A stretch of DNA of 34,172 nt from an uncultured Flavobacteriales bacterium (GTDB lineage: Bacteria > Bacteroidota > Bacteroidia > UBA10329). The stretch covers positions 1 to 34,172 of the forward strand of contig CALCGD010000163.1 of assembly GCA_937900875.1 (NCBI GenBank). Direction: 5' to 3'. The notes beneath the pieces were generated by a model that worked only from the letters and a program-made list of their open reading frames with translations, searched no databases and was not told where the DNA came from. The position numbers and the translations under genes are program-made. Every line of letters starts with the position of its first letter. The stretch's first letter is position 1. Below, piece after piece: positions 23,921 to 34,172 of the stretch.

Positions 23921-25757
23921 ATCGACCGAAAAGGTCGTTATTTCTGCCATCCTGTTACTGGGTGCCGCTTTGCGCATCTTCAATTATTGGGATTTCTCCC
24001 TCTCGAATGATGAGTTAAGCGCTCTTGCCAGATTAAACTTTAGTTCGTTTTCAGACCTTATCCATCAAGGAGTGAAAATTGATGGACACCCAGCAGCTGC
24101 TCAGGTTATTCTCTATTACACCACCAAATTTTTCGGAAACAGCGTTGCCGTAGTTCGCTTTCCGTTTGTGTTGGCGGGAATTGCAGCTGTATTTTATATG
24201 TTCCGATTAGGCAAGCAATGGATTAGCGCGTCTGCCGGACTTCTATCGGCTGCTGTTTTTGCCACACTTTCGTTTCCAATTCTGTATTCTAGAATTGCAA
24301 GACCATATGCGCTAGGTATGCTTTTCACGCTTATGGCTGCCTACTATTTCATTCGAATTGTAAAAAACGAACATGAGGGAAAACACTATTTCCTATTGGC
24401 CTTAAGCTTAGCATTGTGTGGATATAGCCACTATTTCAGCGCGCTAACAGCTGCTGTAATAGCCATTTCAGGAACGTTTCTGCTGACAGGCAAAACCTTG
24501 AAGTATTATATACTCGCCCTATCATTGGGTTTCATCCTTTACGTTCCGTACATCCCAATTTTCCTGCATCAATTAAGTTTGGGCGGAGTTGGTCAGTGGC
24601 TTGGCCCACCGAGCAATGGGTGGCTTTTGGAACATATAGAATACGTGTTCAATAACTCAAAGTTGGTACTAGCCTCTGTCCTTAGTTTGGGTGTTTTAGG
24701 TTATGCCCTATTCAATCCGAAAAAGACGTTTGTCAATCAGGGATTGCCACTTATTCTTTTTGCCGCTCCTTTTCTAGTTGGTTTTGGTTATTCAAAATGG
24801 GTTAACCCCGTTATGCAGCACAGCACTTTACTTTTTTCATTTCCTTTTCTACTTGTTTTTATTTTTTCAGGATGGGGTGATTCTAAACCATTGCTGACCA
24901 AAATTTCGATTGGACTTATTTCGCTAATTATTTGTGCTAGTACTATAATTGAAAAGAAGTTTTACTCGACAAATCATTTTGGAGTCTTCAAAGAAATAGC
25001 CCAGCATATGGTGAAGTGGCACGGTGAGTCTGGTGGAAATTCGATCTTAATTGGGGACTTTAATTATCCGTTTTACCTTCATTATTACACTGACCGATTG
25101 GCACCTATGCAACTGGACTTGTATCGAACTACAGATGAAAAAAGCTTGGCTAAACTGAAATCAATAGTGTCTAATTCGGAAAAAGAAACTTTGATTTACG
25201 GATGGTCAACGGTGAATCAATCGCCAGAAGTGGAGGAGATTATTAGAATGAAGTTTCCTGATGTTATTGAAAGAGCAACTTACTTTAATTCTGGAGCTGT
25301 GCAGTTTAGAGTTGGAACCCCGTCAATCTTCAGGGAAATTTTTGAATTTGAGAAGACTGAAAAATGGAACTTTAATCCAGACGCGATTGAATCTGATTCA
25401 ATTGGCAGTAAATGGATTAACATTTCTTCTAACAATCCATACGGACCTACTCTCACCACTAACGTATCGGCCCTTTATAATGATAGTATAAGAGAAGTTA
25501 TTGTTCTGATAGAATGTTCGGGATTGGAGAACGGCACCAAGCTACAAATGGTTTACGAACAGGTTAATGAAGAAGGCGGTTACGCTTGGGAATCAGATGA
25601 ATTCGACAAGCAATATGAACCTGGAGGGCCGCTTTGGGGTGTTTTTCATTATCAACTGAAGGAGCCAAAAACAGACCAAGATATTTTGAAAATTTATCCG
25701 TGGCTACCAGAAGGGCAAGAAGTTAAGATTAGGAGGGTATCGGTAAGGTTCCGTTAA
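23913..25757 (+). CDS. GT-C type membrane glycosyltransferase (GT39/ArnT-like)
   Basis: A 614-residue polytopic membrane protein. The first membrane helix (VVISAILLLGAALRIFNYW) is followed by an outer loop with the acidic pair in LSNDELSALARLNF, where GT-C enzymes keep their catalytic Asp. IDGHPAAAQVILYYTTKFFG and the multi-helix core to about residue 355 fit the PMT_2 / GT39 family, which moves sugars from polyprenyl-phosphate carriers outside the membrane. The C-terminal 250 residues are soluble and probably periplasmic. The longest open frame starts at a TTG (23889); I chose the ATG at 23913 (MAKSTEKVV), which begins just before the first helix. It overlaps the end of rlmB by 8 bases. Acceptor and donor unknown. 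The stop overlaps that of the convergent phosphatase gene (TTAA). Confidence 0.8.
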   Translation: MAKSTEKVVISAILLLGAALRIFNYWDFSLSNDELSALARLNFSSFSDLIHQGVKIDGHPAAAQVILYYTTKFFGNSVAVVRFPFVLAGIAAVFYMFRLGKQWISASAGLLSAAVFATLSFPILYSRIARPYALGMLFTLMAAYYFIRIVKNEHEGKHYFLLALSLALCGYSHYFSALTAAVIAISGTFLLTGKTLKYYILALSLGFILYVPYIPIFLHQLSLGGVGQWLGPPSNGWLLEHIEYVFNNSKLVLASVLSLGVLGYALFNPKKTFVNQGLPLILFAAPFLVGFGYSKWVNPVMQHSTLLFSFPFLLVFIFSGWGDSKPLLTKISIGLISLIICASTIIEKKFYSTNHFGVFKEIAQHMVKWHGESGGNSILIGDFNYPFYLHYYTDRLAPMQLDLYRTTDEKSLAKLKSIVSNSEKETLIYGWSTVNQSPEVEEIIRMKFPDVIERATYFNSGAVQFRVGTPSIFREIFEFEKTEKWNFNPDAIESDSIGSKWINISSNNPYGPTLTTNVSALYNDSIREVIVLIECSGLENGTKLQMVYEQVNEEGGYAWESDEFDKQYEPGGPLWGVFHYQLKEPKTDQDILKIYPWLPEGQEVKIRRVSVRFR

Positions 25758-26740
25758 ACTCTTATTCCAATAATGAGTACATCATCCAACTGTACTAAGT
25801 CTCCCATCCAATCGTCAAATCTTGAACTTAGTTCCTTGAACTGTTTTCTTGGACTTAATAGATGAATGTCCATCAACATCTTGCGGAACTGATCATACTT
25901 AAACTTCTTTCCCATTGGTCCACCAAATTGATCTGGATAACCATCAGAAAAAATATAAATCATGTCCCCTTCAATTAAGTCAAAGGTGTGATTGGTAAAC
26001 AATCTCAATTGATCATCAATAGAAAGGCCAATTGGAAATTTATCCGCCTTGGTCTCAATAAGGTGACCATCTCTGATAATGTATAACGGGTTATATGCTC
26101 CTGCATATTGCACCTTCATATTTACATAGTCTATACTAACTAGAGCTATGTCCATTCCGTCTTTAATTCCCACATCATTAATGTCGGCCTGTAAAGTAAG
26201 CGTACTACTAACTCCTCTGTTTAGGCTATCAAGAACCAGAGAAGGTGTGGTAAGTTCATCTTCTCTAACAGCGGCATTCAAGGCATTATTACCAATAATA
26301 GACATGAAGGCACCAGGAACGCCATGACCCGTACAATCAACTGCGGCTATTAAAATCTTATTGTCATATTCTTGAAGCCAGTAAAAATCTCCGCTTACAA
26401 TATCGCGAGAGCGATGTAACACAAATGAGTTTGGCAATATTTTTCTAAACCGCTCTTCAGAAGGTAAAATTGCGTTTTGAATTAACTTGGCATAGTGAAT
26501 ACTACTTAGGAGGTCTTCATTCTTTACATGCAGTTCCTCCAAGGCTCTGCTAATTTTATTTTTCGCTTGATTGAGTTCGACTGAACTTAACTCCAACGCA
26601 CGTTGTAATAAAACAAGGTTAGACTCGTAGTGATTGTAAGCATCGTTTATAATGCCCAAAAGGCCCTCTATCTCCGGTGGAATAGGGGCGCCTCTTAGGT
26701 ACTTTCGTATCTGTCTATTAAGAAGTTTACTGTCGTACAC
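25754..26740 (-). CDS. SpoIIE-type PP2C serine/threonine phosphatase
   Basis: A 328-residue signalling protein without membrane segments. Residues 1-95 are helical and coiled-coil-like (YNHYESNLVLLQRALELSSVELNQAKNKISRALEEL). Residues 100-328 are a PP2C-like phosphatase of the SpoIIE/RsbU type. Metal-binding and catalytic motifs are visible: IVSGDFYW, AAVDCTGHGVPGAFMSIIG, DGMDIALVSID, IFSDGYPDQFGG and LDDVLIIGI. Such enzymes usually dephosphorylate anti-sigma-factor antagonists, or in Bacteroidota act in less-known pathways. The gene lies 3 bases after the FIST gene and is surely co-transcribed, so FIST likely senses a small ligand and controls this phosphatase. No STAS or HATPase partner is in the window. 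Confidence 0.88.
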   Translation of the reverse strand: MYDSKLLNRQIRKYLRGAPIPPEIEGLLGIINDAYNHYESNLVLLQRALELSSVELNQAKNKISRALEELHVKNEDLLSSIHYAKLIQNAILPSEERFRKILPNSFVLHRSRDIVSGDFYWLQEYDNKILIAAVDCTGHGVPGAFMSIIGNNALNAAVREDELTTPSLVLDSLNRGVSSTLTLQADINDVGIKDGMDIALVSIDYVNMKVQYAGAYNPLYIIRDGHLIETKADKFPIGLSIDDQLRLFTNHTFDLIEGDMIYIFSDGYPDQFGGPMGKKFKYDQFRKMLMDIHLLSPRKQFKELSSRFDDWMGDLVQLDDVLIIGIRV

Positions 26741-26743
26741 TTT

Positions 26744-27883
26744 TTAAACTTCGGCAAACGTAGTTATAGTCATTGTCTGATTGTGCAGTTCACATTTTGC
26801 TGATTCAACAACTGGTGAAATTTCTCCGTAAGAGTAAAAACCTGTAATAGTACTACCGTCTCCTAGCACTTCCATTACGGCTTCAACTTCTTCATCAATT
26901 CTCTGACCTAAAATCAGCTTTCGGCCAACACAACTAATTAGCAACGCTAACTTATCTGAAGAATCACCACCTTTTTGAGTGGTGTGTTCTGCAGCAAGAT
27001 TAGCTCCTTCAATCAGTTTATCAAAATTGGCTTTCATTAATCTTACATAACATCCTTCAGGAATATCTCCAGCAAACGTCATGCTGCTCTTTTCATCATC
27101 CACAGCCAATACCGTTCTCACAATAGTATCAGAATCCTCATCGAATTTTAGTCCGAGTGGAAACAATAATGCAGAACCAGGTAATTCAGCTGCCTTGTCT
27201 CCTAGGTACATTTTGTATAAATCAAGTGCAGATTGTCCATCCAATTCATAAAGTACGTTTCCTTCAGATCGGGTTACCAGGCGTTCAGCACCAAAATTAT
27301 CCCATCCCCCCACAGAGCCGTAACCAACTTCTAGGCTATCTCCGTAAAAACCAACGGCTACAATTTGGTACTCTTTTGGTGCCCCATCTAAACCAACCAG
27401 GGTTTTTTCAAAATTAGCAGCATCTCCGGCAAGACCCCCAGTACACGGCACATTAACATCCAATGCTGAATTTATGCCTTTAACGATTTCGCTTCCATTC
27501 ACATGTAATCCATCAGAAATAAGGAATACATGACAAAGACCTTCGCCAGCTAGTTTTCCAGCCATTTGAACTCCCGCCTCAAAACTATCCTTTGCATCAT
27601 TAATGTTCATAGATGCAACTTGAATTTTAGTTTTCTCAAACTCAATAGCCGTCACAGCCAAAGAATCATCATACACTAAGTCTTCTAAAATTTCTCCAGA
27701 GGTGCTGGCCGATACGATGTGAGCAGAAGGATAAAATTGCTTTATCTCATCAAATTTAGTTGAATCCTCCAACAGACTTCGAGAACCAAAAACCAAAACG
27801 AGGTTGGCTGTTTCTCCAATTCCAGATGTTTTAAGCTCCATCCATCCGCCCTCTGCGGTCCATTGTCTTTGTTCTGTTTTCAT
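26744..27883 (-). CDS. FIST domain sensor protein
   Basis: A 379-residue soluble protein made of the FIST N-terminal domain (about 25-215) and the FIST C-terminal domain (about 220-365). Typical elements are NLVLVFGSRS, IVSASTSGEILED, VFLISDGLHVNGSEIVKGIN, VPCTGGLAGDAANFEKTLV, AVGFYGDSLEVGYGSVGGW and, near the end, ALLISCVGRKLILGQRIDEEVEAV, TITGFYSYGEISPV. FIST modules are proposed to bind small ligands such as amino acids and are usually fused to, or encoded beside, signalling enzymes. Here the partner is the SpoIIE-type phosphatase that follows after 3 bases. The upstream gap (27884-27986) shows no clear TAnnTTTG box. Confidence 0.88.
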   Translation of the reverse strand: MKTEQRQWTAEGGWMELKTSGIGETANLVLVFGSRSLLEDSTKFDEIKQFYPSAHIVSASTSGEILEDLVYDDSLAVTAIEFEKTKIQVASMNINDAKDSFEAGVQMAGKLAGEGLCHVFLISDGLHVNGSEIVKGINSALDVNVPCTGGLAGDAANFEKTLVGLDGAPKEYQIVAVGFYGDSLEVGYGSVGGWDNFGAERLVTRSEGNVLYELDGQSALDLYKMYLGDKAAELPGSALLFPLGLKFDEDSDTIVRTVLAVDDEKSSMTFAGDIPEGCYVRLMKANFDKLIEGANLAAEHTTQKGGDSSDKLALLISCVGRKLILGQRIDEEVEAVMEVLGDGSTITGFYSYGEISPVVESAKCELHNQTMTITTFAEV

Positions 27884-27986
27884 TGTTTCCTGATTTCCAA
27901 TTCAATTTTTCTTATGCATGGAACGCCCAACTTATACTAAGGTTACATCTGACATTGAATTTAAGAAGAGGATAAATGAATTCTAA

Positions 27987-28040
27987 GCATTTTGCGTATT
28001 TGTATTTACGCATAAAGCCTATCAATTACTTACAAAATGC
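27987..28040. repeat. Nested inverted repeats after the UbiD gene
   Basis: GCATTTTG (27987-27994) and CAAAATGC (28033-28040) are perfect 8-bp arms. Inside lies TGCGTA (27993-27998) / TACGCA (28007-28012) with an 8-base loop. The site sits between the stop of the UbiD gene and the FIST promoter region. It may act as a 3' end structure for the UbiD transcript, but there is no good T run on the minus strand. Confidence 0.35.
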
Positions 28041-28048
28041 ACTACTTG

Positions 28049-29863
28049 CTAGATGACACCTTCTAATGATGCACCTTTAACGCTGAGCGCATCTACGCGC
28101 TTCTCTATCTCGAGATTTAGCACGAGCGGTGGAGCATGATGTGGTTTTATCCGAGCATCTATGACAACTGAACCTTTACAGCCCCAATGTTTGTTTTCTA
28201 TGAACTCCCCTACTCCATATACATCGTGAGAAGGATTGCTGCGTGTAAAAGTGACCCACAAAAAATTATTAAGGGTAAGGCTAACAAACTCGCTATCGTC
28301 AGCAACACATATAAGAGGAAACCCTTCAAGAGCATTCATTTGCGATTGAAGGCCGGTCGTCAAACCTGCAACATCAGAGCCATCTATGTATTTATCGGCC
28401 TGAATAATGAGAACACCTGCAAAAGCGACTTGTGGTTTTGAGAAGCCAACAGGTAGATTAAGCACTGGTATTGTATTACACAACTCTCGTTTCTTTTCGC
28501 CAACAGCTGCCACAATAAGTTTAGACCCACTGTTAACATCCGTTCCACTATAATCAAGTGTGTCAATAGTTGTATTAGTTTGGAAGTGAAAATCTCTCGT
28601 AGTGTCAATTCTCTCCAATAGGTATTGAAAATGCGCTTTAGGATCGTTAGCAGAGGGTGTTTCGACACCCTGTTTAGCTATAATAAATAGATACTTGGCA
28701 AGAGACATCTGTCCAAAACCTAAGATTGCATTAGCCGTTGTAAGCAACTCTTGAGGTCGCTTAACTTTAATGTAAGGCGTATAGCGTTCGCTTCCTACAG
28801 CTAGCAGTAATGGATGAACCCCAGCAGCATCAACGGCATTTACTTCATGTAAACCTGGAATAGTTTGAGGGATAATCGACCCAGTTATCTCATGAATAAG
28901 TGCTCCAAAACTTGTGTCTTCTTGCGGTGGTCTTCCAACAACTGTAAAAGGCCAAATTCCATCTTTCTTGGCCAAAACCTTATGCACTTGCATCAACGGA
29001 AAATCATGCTTCAGGCTATAATACCCCAAGTGATCGCCAAAAGGCCCTTCAGGTTTGTTTTGCATGGGATGCACTTCTCCAAGAATTACAAAATCGGCAT
29101 CTGAAGAAATAGTAAACCCGTCCGCCTCAAAGTATCGGAAGTTTTTGGCGCCTAAAACACCAGCAAAACTTACTTCCGGTAGTCCTTCAGGAAGCGGCAT
29201 TACTGCTGCAAAGGAATGTGAAGGTGGTCCTCCAATAAACACGGCAACTTTCATTGGTATACCTAGTTCATTGCACTTGGTCTGATGCACACCTATGCCT
29301 CTATGCAACTGATAATGCAATCCTATTTCTTGGTCCTTTTCATACTCATTCCCTGCGAGTTGAATTCGGTACATCCCAAGATTGGAATTCAGAATTCCGG
29401 GCTTATCAACGTCTTCAGAATAAACCTGCGGAAGAGTGACGAATGGACCGCCATCATCTTCCCAACATTTGATTTGCGGTAATTCGGAAAGAGAAATTTC
29501 CTCAAATTCTGTTTTTCGCTTGTGCGGAATGGCGTCAATACCACCGTTTAACGCTGAAAATATCCAAGATGGATGTTTGAATATTAAACTTGGATCACCC
29601 TTAAGTTGTACCAACCGTTTAACGGTTTCCAGAGAATCTCGAAAAATGAACCTGCTACGTTCTACAGATCCAAATAGGTTTGATACAGCTTTATAATTGC
29701 AGCCTTTTATGTTTTCAAAAAGTATCGCAGGCCCATTGTTTTCGAACACACGCATATGAATTGCGGCCATTTCTAGATTAGGATCAACCTCTTCGGTAAT
29801 CCTAATTAAATGACCGTGTTTTTCAAGGTCGACTATGCACTTATTTAAGGAACTGTATCCCAT
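28049..29863 (-). CDS. UbiD family decarboxylase
   Basis: A 604-residue member of the UbiD family, which uses prenylated FMN to decarboxylate aromatic or unsaturated acids; the quinone-pathway members act on hydroxybenzoate-type intermediates. Conserved blocks: MGYSSLNKCIVDLEKHGHLIRI at the start; LNSNLGMYRIQL and HYQLHRGIGVH, which include the cofactor-binding Asn and Arg; FVILGEV; and KPEGPFGDHLGYYSL, with the catalytic Glu. The length fits the long Bacteroidota form, often named menaquinone biosynthesis decarboxylase, but substrate is not proven. I chose the ATG at 29863 (MGYSSL), the universal family start; the longer frame from 29887 adds eight residues that overlap a -7 box. UbiX, needed to make the cofactor, is not in the window. 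Confidence 0.88.
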   Translation of the reverse strand: MGYSSLNKCIVDLEKHGHLIRITEEVDPNLEMAAIHMRVFENNGPAILFENIKGCNYKAVSNLFGSVERSRFIFRDSLETVKRLVQLKGDPSLIFKHPSWIFSALNGGIDAIPHKRKTEFEEISLSELPQIKCWEDDGGPFVTLPQVYSEDVDKPGILNSNLGMYRIQLAGNEYEKDQEIGLHYQLHRGIGVHQTKCNELGIPMKVAVFIGGPPSHSFAAVMPLPEGLPEVSFAGVLGAKNFRYFEADGFTISSDADFVILGEVHPMQNKPEGPFGDHLGYYSLKHDFPLMQVHKVLAKKDGIWPFTVVGRPPQEDTSFGALIHEITGSIIPQTIPGLHEVNAVDAAGVHPLLLAVGSERYTPYIKVKRPQELLTTANAILGFGQMSLAKYLFIIAKQGVETPSANDPKAHFQYLLERIDTTRDFHFQTNTTIDTLDYSGTDVNSGSKLIVAAVGEKKRELCNTIPVLNLPVGFSKPQVAFAGVLIIQADKYIDGSDVAGLTTGLQSQMNALEGFPLICVADDSEFVSLTLNNFLWVTFTRSNPSHDVYGVGEFIENKHWGCKGSVVIDARIKPHHAPPLVLNLEIEKRVDALSVKGASLEGVI

Positions 29864-29868
29864 CTGCG

Positions 29869-29876
29869 CTAAAATA
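29869..29876 (-). promoter_or_regulatory. Possible promoter -7 box (TATTTTAG) of the UbiD gene
   Basis: The minus strand reads TATTTTAG, one base off TAnnTTTG, five bases before the ATG at 29863. This would give a leaderless or near-leaderless mRNA. It is paired with the divergent box at 29899-29906. Confidence 0.35.
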
Positions 29877-29898
29877 ACCACAAGCATGCTGAGTTGTT

Positions 29899-29906
29899 TA
29901 TTTTCG
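29899..29906 (+). promoter_or_regulatory. Promoter -7 box (TATTTTCG) of the GT-C-like gene
   Basis: TATTTTCG is one base off TAnnTTTG and ends four bases before the ATG at 29911. Transcription would start at or next to the first codon, so the mRNA is probably leaderless. Confidence 0.45.
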
Positions 29907-29910
29907 CTTC

Positions 29911-32671
<2,761 letters not shown>

Positions 32672-32686
32672 TTATTGTACGTAAAA

Positions 32687-33796
32687 TTAGGCCAAAACAG
32701 CCTCAATATTTTTGATGAATTCATCAAAAAGATACCTACTATCATTCGGTCCTGGAGATGATTCTGGATGATATTGCACGCTAAAAACAGGTTTGTTTTT
32801 CAATTTTAATCCAGCAACAGTATTATCGTTTAGATGTACGTGTGTTATCTCTACATCTGGATGGTTTTCGCAATCTTCTCTGTTAACCACAAAGCCATGG
32901 TTTTGCGAAGTCACTTCACACTTTCCTGTTACCAAATTTTTTATTGGATGATTGATGCCCCGATGGCCGTTGTGCATCTTAAATGTGGAAATTCCTTGAC
33001 TGATTGCCATAACCTGATGCCCAAGACAAATACCGAATACGGGTATGTCCGAATTAATCATTTTACCTACCGTTTCTTTTACTTGTGGCATTGCGGCAGG
33101 GTCACCAGGGCCATTTGAAATCATAAACCCAGAAGGATTCCATTCCATAATCTCCTCAAAAGAAGTATGCATTGGAAACACTTTTAGGTAACAGCCTCTT
33201 TCTGATAAACATCTTAAAATGTTCTTCTTTACACCAATATCAAGAACAGCTACTTTATGGGTTGCAGCTTCATTTCCGAAGTAATATGGCTCTTTCGTGC
33301 AAACCTTTGATGAAAGCTCTAGTCCTTCCATAGAAGGAACTTCTTTCAGCAAAGCGCCTAATTTATCCACATCCAACTCTTCGGAAGATACAATCGCATT
33401 CATAGCGCCTTTATCGCGTATGTGCTGTACAATTGCACGAGTATCAACATCAGATATTCCAACTACACCATTCTCCTCAAAATAATCTTGAATATTTCCA
33501 GTAGCACTTGGTCTACTGTAGTTTGGAGAAAAATACTTGCAGACTAGTCCGCTAATTTTCATCGAATCCGACTCAACATCTTCTGGGCTTACTCCATAGT
33601 TGCCTATATGCACGTGAGCGGTAACCATTATTTGGCCGAAATAAGATGGGTCAGTAAAAATCTCTTGGTAACCAGTCATCCCGGTATTAAAGCAAATTTC
33701 CCCTGTGGTGGTACCTAACTTTCCTGCTGCTTTGCCTCTAAATACGGTTCCATCTTCTAGTAATAAAATGGCATCAGGTCTATTCAGGTATTTCAT
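32687..33796 (-). CDS. carA: Carbamoyl-phosphate synthase small (glutaminase) subunit
   Basis: A 369-residue glutamine amidotransferase subunit that supplies ammonia to CarB for carbamoyl phosphate, used in pyrimidine and arginine synthesis. The N-terminal small-subunit domain has LLLEDGTVFRGKAAG and TGEICFNTGMTGYQEIFTDPSYFGQI. The class I glutaminase domain has the triad Cys257 (FGICLGHQ), His343 and Glu345 (QYHPESSPGP). I start at the ATG at 33796 (MKYLNRPDA), because the GTG at 33814 that would extend it by six residues overlaps a perfect promoter box. CarB is not in the window. It lies between rplQ and eno and has its own promoter after the rplQ terminator. Confidence 0.95.
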   Translation of the reverse strand: MKYLNRPDAILLLEDGTVFRGKAAGKLGTTTGEICFNTGMTGYQEIFTDPSYFGQIMVTAHVHIGNYGVSPEDVESDSMKISGLVCKYFSPNYSRPSATGNIQDYFEENGVVGISDVDTRAIVQHIRDKGAMNAIVSSEELDVDKLGALLKEVPSMEGLELSSKVCTKEPYYFGNEAATHKVAVLDIGVKKNILRCLSERGCYLKVFPMHTSFEEIMEWNPSGFMISNGPGDPAAMPQVKETVGKMINSDIPVFGICLGHQVMAISQGISTFKMHNGHRGINHPIKNLVTGKCEVTSQNHGFVVNREDCENHPDVEITHVHLNDNTVAGLKLKNKPVFSVQYHPESSPGPNDSRYLFDEFIKNIEAVLA

Positions 33797-33813
33797 TGGC
33801 TCTTTGGTTTGCA

Positions 33814-33821
33814 CAAAGGTA
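33814..33821 (-). promoter_or_regulatory. Promoter -7 box (TACCTTTG) of carA-eno
   Basis: The minus strand reads TACCTTTG, an exact TAnnTTTG match, 17 bases before the carA ATG. It overlaps the upstream in-frame GTG, which therefore is not the start. It lies just downstream of the rplQ terminator. Confidence 0.6.
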
Positions 33822-33890
33822 GGTATGCGCTTTCTTTTGAACGTTTCGGATACTATCTTTTTTCCACAGGATTTGAACCAGATATAAACA

Positions 33891-33924
33891 AAAGACCCTG
33901 ATTCCGTTTGGAATCAGGGTCTTT
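33891..33924 (-). terminator. Terminator after rplQ
   Basis: A perfect 15-bp stem: AAAGACCCTGATTCC (33891-33905) pairs with GGAATCAGGGTCTTT (33910-33924), with a 4-base loop. The A/T ends give a T run on the minus strand, and partly on the plus strand, so it is potentially bidirectional. It ends the ribosomal protein operon before carA. Confidence 0.88.
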
Positions 33925-33946
33925 ATCAATTTATAATCAATACGTA

Positions 33947-34172
33947 TTAAGCGTCTTTCTCCTCCTCACCTTCTTCTCCTTCCTTCTCGGCAGGAGCGTC
34001 AGTTGCTGGTGCTTCCGTAGCTGCTACTGGGGCTTCTTCAACCACTTCAGCCTTAGGTGCTTCCTTAACTTCCTCTTCAACAACCGCAGCAGGTGCTGCA
34101 GCTACTGGAGCGGCAGCTCCCGAACCAGAACCACCTCTACGGCTTCTTCTAGCTTTCTTAGGCTTAGCGTCT
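33947..34172 (-). CDS. rplQ: Ribosomal protein bL17, C-terminal part only (runs off the right edge)
   Basis: The minus strand has an open frame of 74 codons to a TAA at 33947-33949, continuing past the window edge. It reads DAKPKKARRSRRGGSGSG, then an Ala/Pro/Val/Glu-rich stretch ending EKEGEEGEEEKDA. A KARRSRR-type end followed by an acidic, alanine-rich tail is what I know of bL17 in Bacteroidota, and the order rplQ-carA-eno supports this. The conserved core of bL17 is outside the window, so the name rests on tail and context. Other basic-then-acidic ribosomal or RNA-binding proteins are possible. The terminator at 33891-33924 follows directly. Confidence 0.65.
   Translation of the reverse strand, partial: DAKPKKARRSRRGGSGSGAAAPVAAAPAAVVEEEVKEAPKAEVVEEAPVAATEAPATDAPAEKEGEEGEEEKDA

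Overview
The window looks like a chromosomal segment of a Bacteroidota bacterium, most likely a member of the Flavobacteriales. The evidence is threefold. Three secreted proteins end in type IX secretion (T9SS) sorting domains. Many genes are preceded by the Bacteroidota -7 promoter box TAnnTTTG or its TAnnTTCG variant, usually only a few bases before the ATG. The gene order rplQ-carA-eno and the fused dehydrogenase E1 alpha/beta protein are also typical of the group. I see no phage, insertion sequence, CRISPR array, tRNA or rRNA. Genes are tightly packed. The longest stretch without a gene is about 280 bases (12907-13188), and it holds a promoter and a palindromic operator.

Layout, left to right. 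1-3131: start of a lipoprotein gene and a large PKD/T9SS secreted protein, both on the minus strand and separated by a strong terminator. 3224-6001: an AddB-like nuclease (minus). 6124-11151: a plus-strand run of TerC membrane protein, TPR/SPOR protein, ribulose-phosphate 3-epimerase fused to CBS domains, class I-beta DAHP synthase, a KdsC-like phosphatase and a UPF0316 membrane protein. A probable small structured RNA with its own promoter and terminator follows (11181-11272). 11271-12906: a lipoprotein serine hydrolase and a DinB-family protein (minus). 13100-15462: a PadR repressor and PspC-domain membrane protein operon with a near-perfect operator palindrome. 15586-16827: a secreted seven-bladed propeller with a T9SS domain. 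16913-20721: fused E1 dehydrogenase, MurQ and an unrecognised protein, closely spaced. 20729-23016: a glycine-rich T9SS protein whose signal peptide is separated from its body by an apparent one-base frameshift. 23168-25757: an RlmB-like rRNA methyltransferase and a GT-C glycosyltransferase. 25754-27883: a FIST sensor and SpoIIE-type phosphatase pair (minus). 28049-31377: a UbiD-family decarboxylase divergent from a second GT-C-like membrane protein. 31364-34172: enolase, carA and the 3' end of rplQ (minus).

Most of the content is housekeeping or envelope biology. The parts most worth a second look are the epimerase-CBS / DAHP synthase / KdsC-like cluster, the small RNA candidate, the FIST-phosphatase pair, the PadR operator and the frameshifted glycine-rich secreted protein. 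Several gene starts were moved inward from the longest open frame because a promoter box overlaps the longer start or lies just before the internal ATG.
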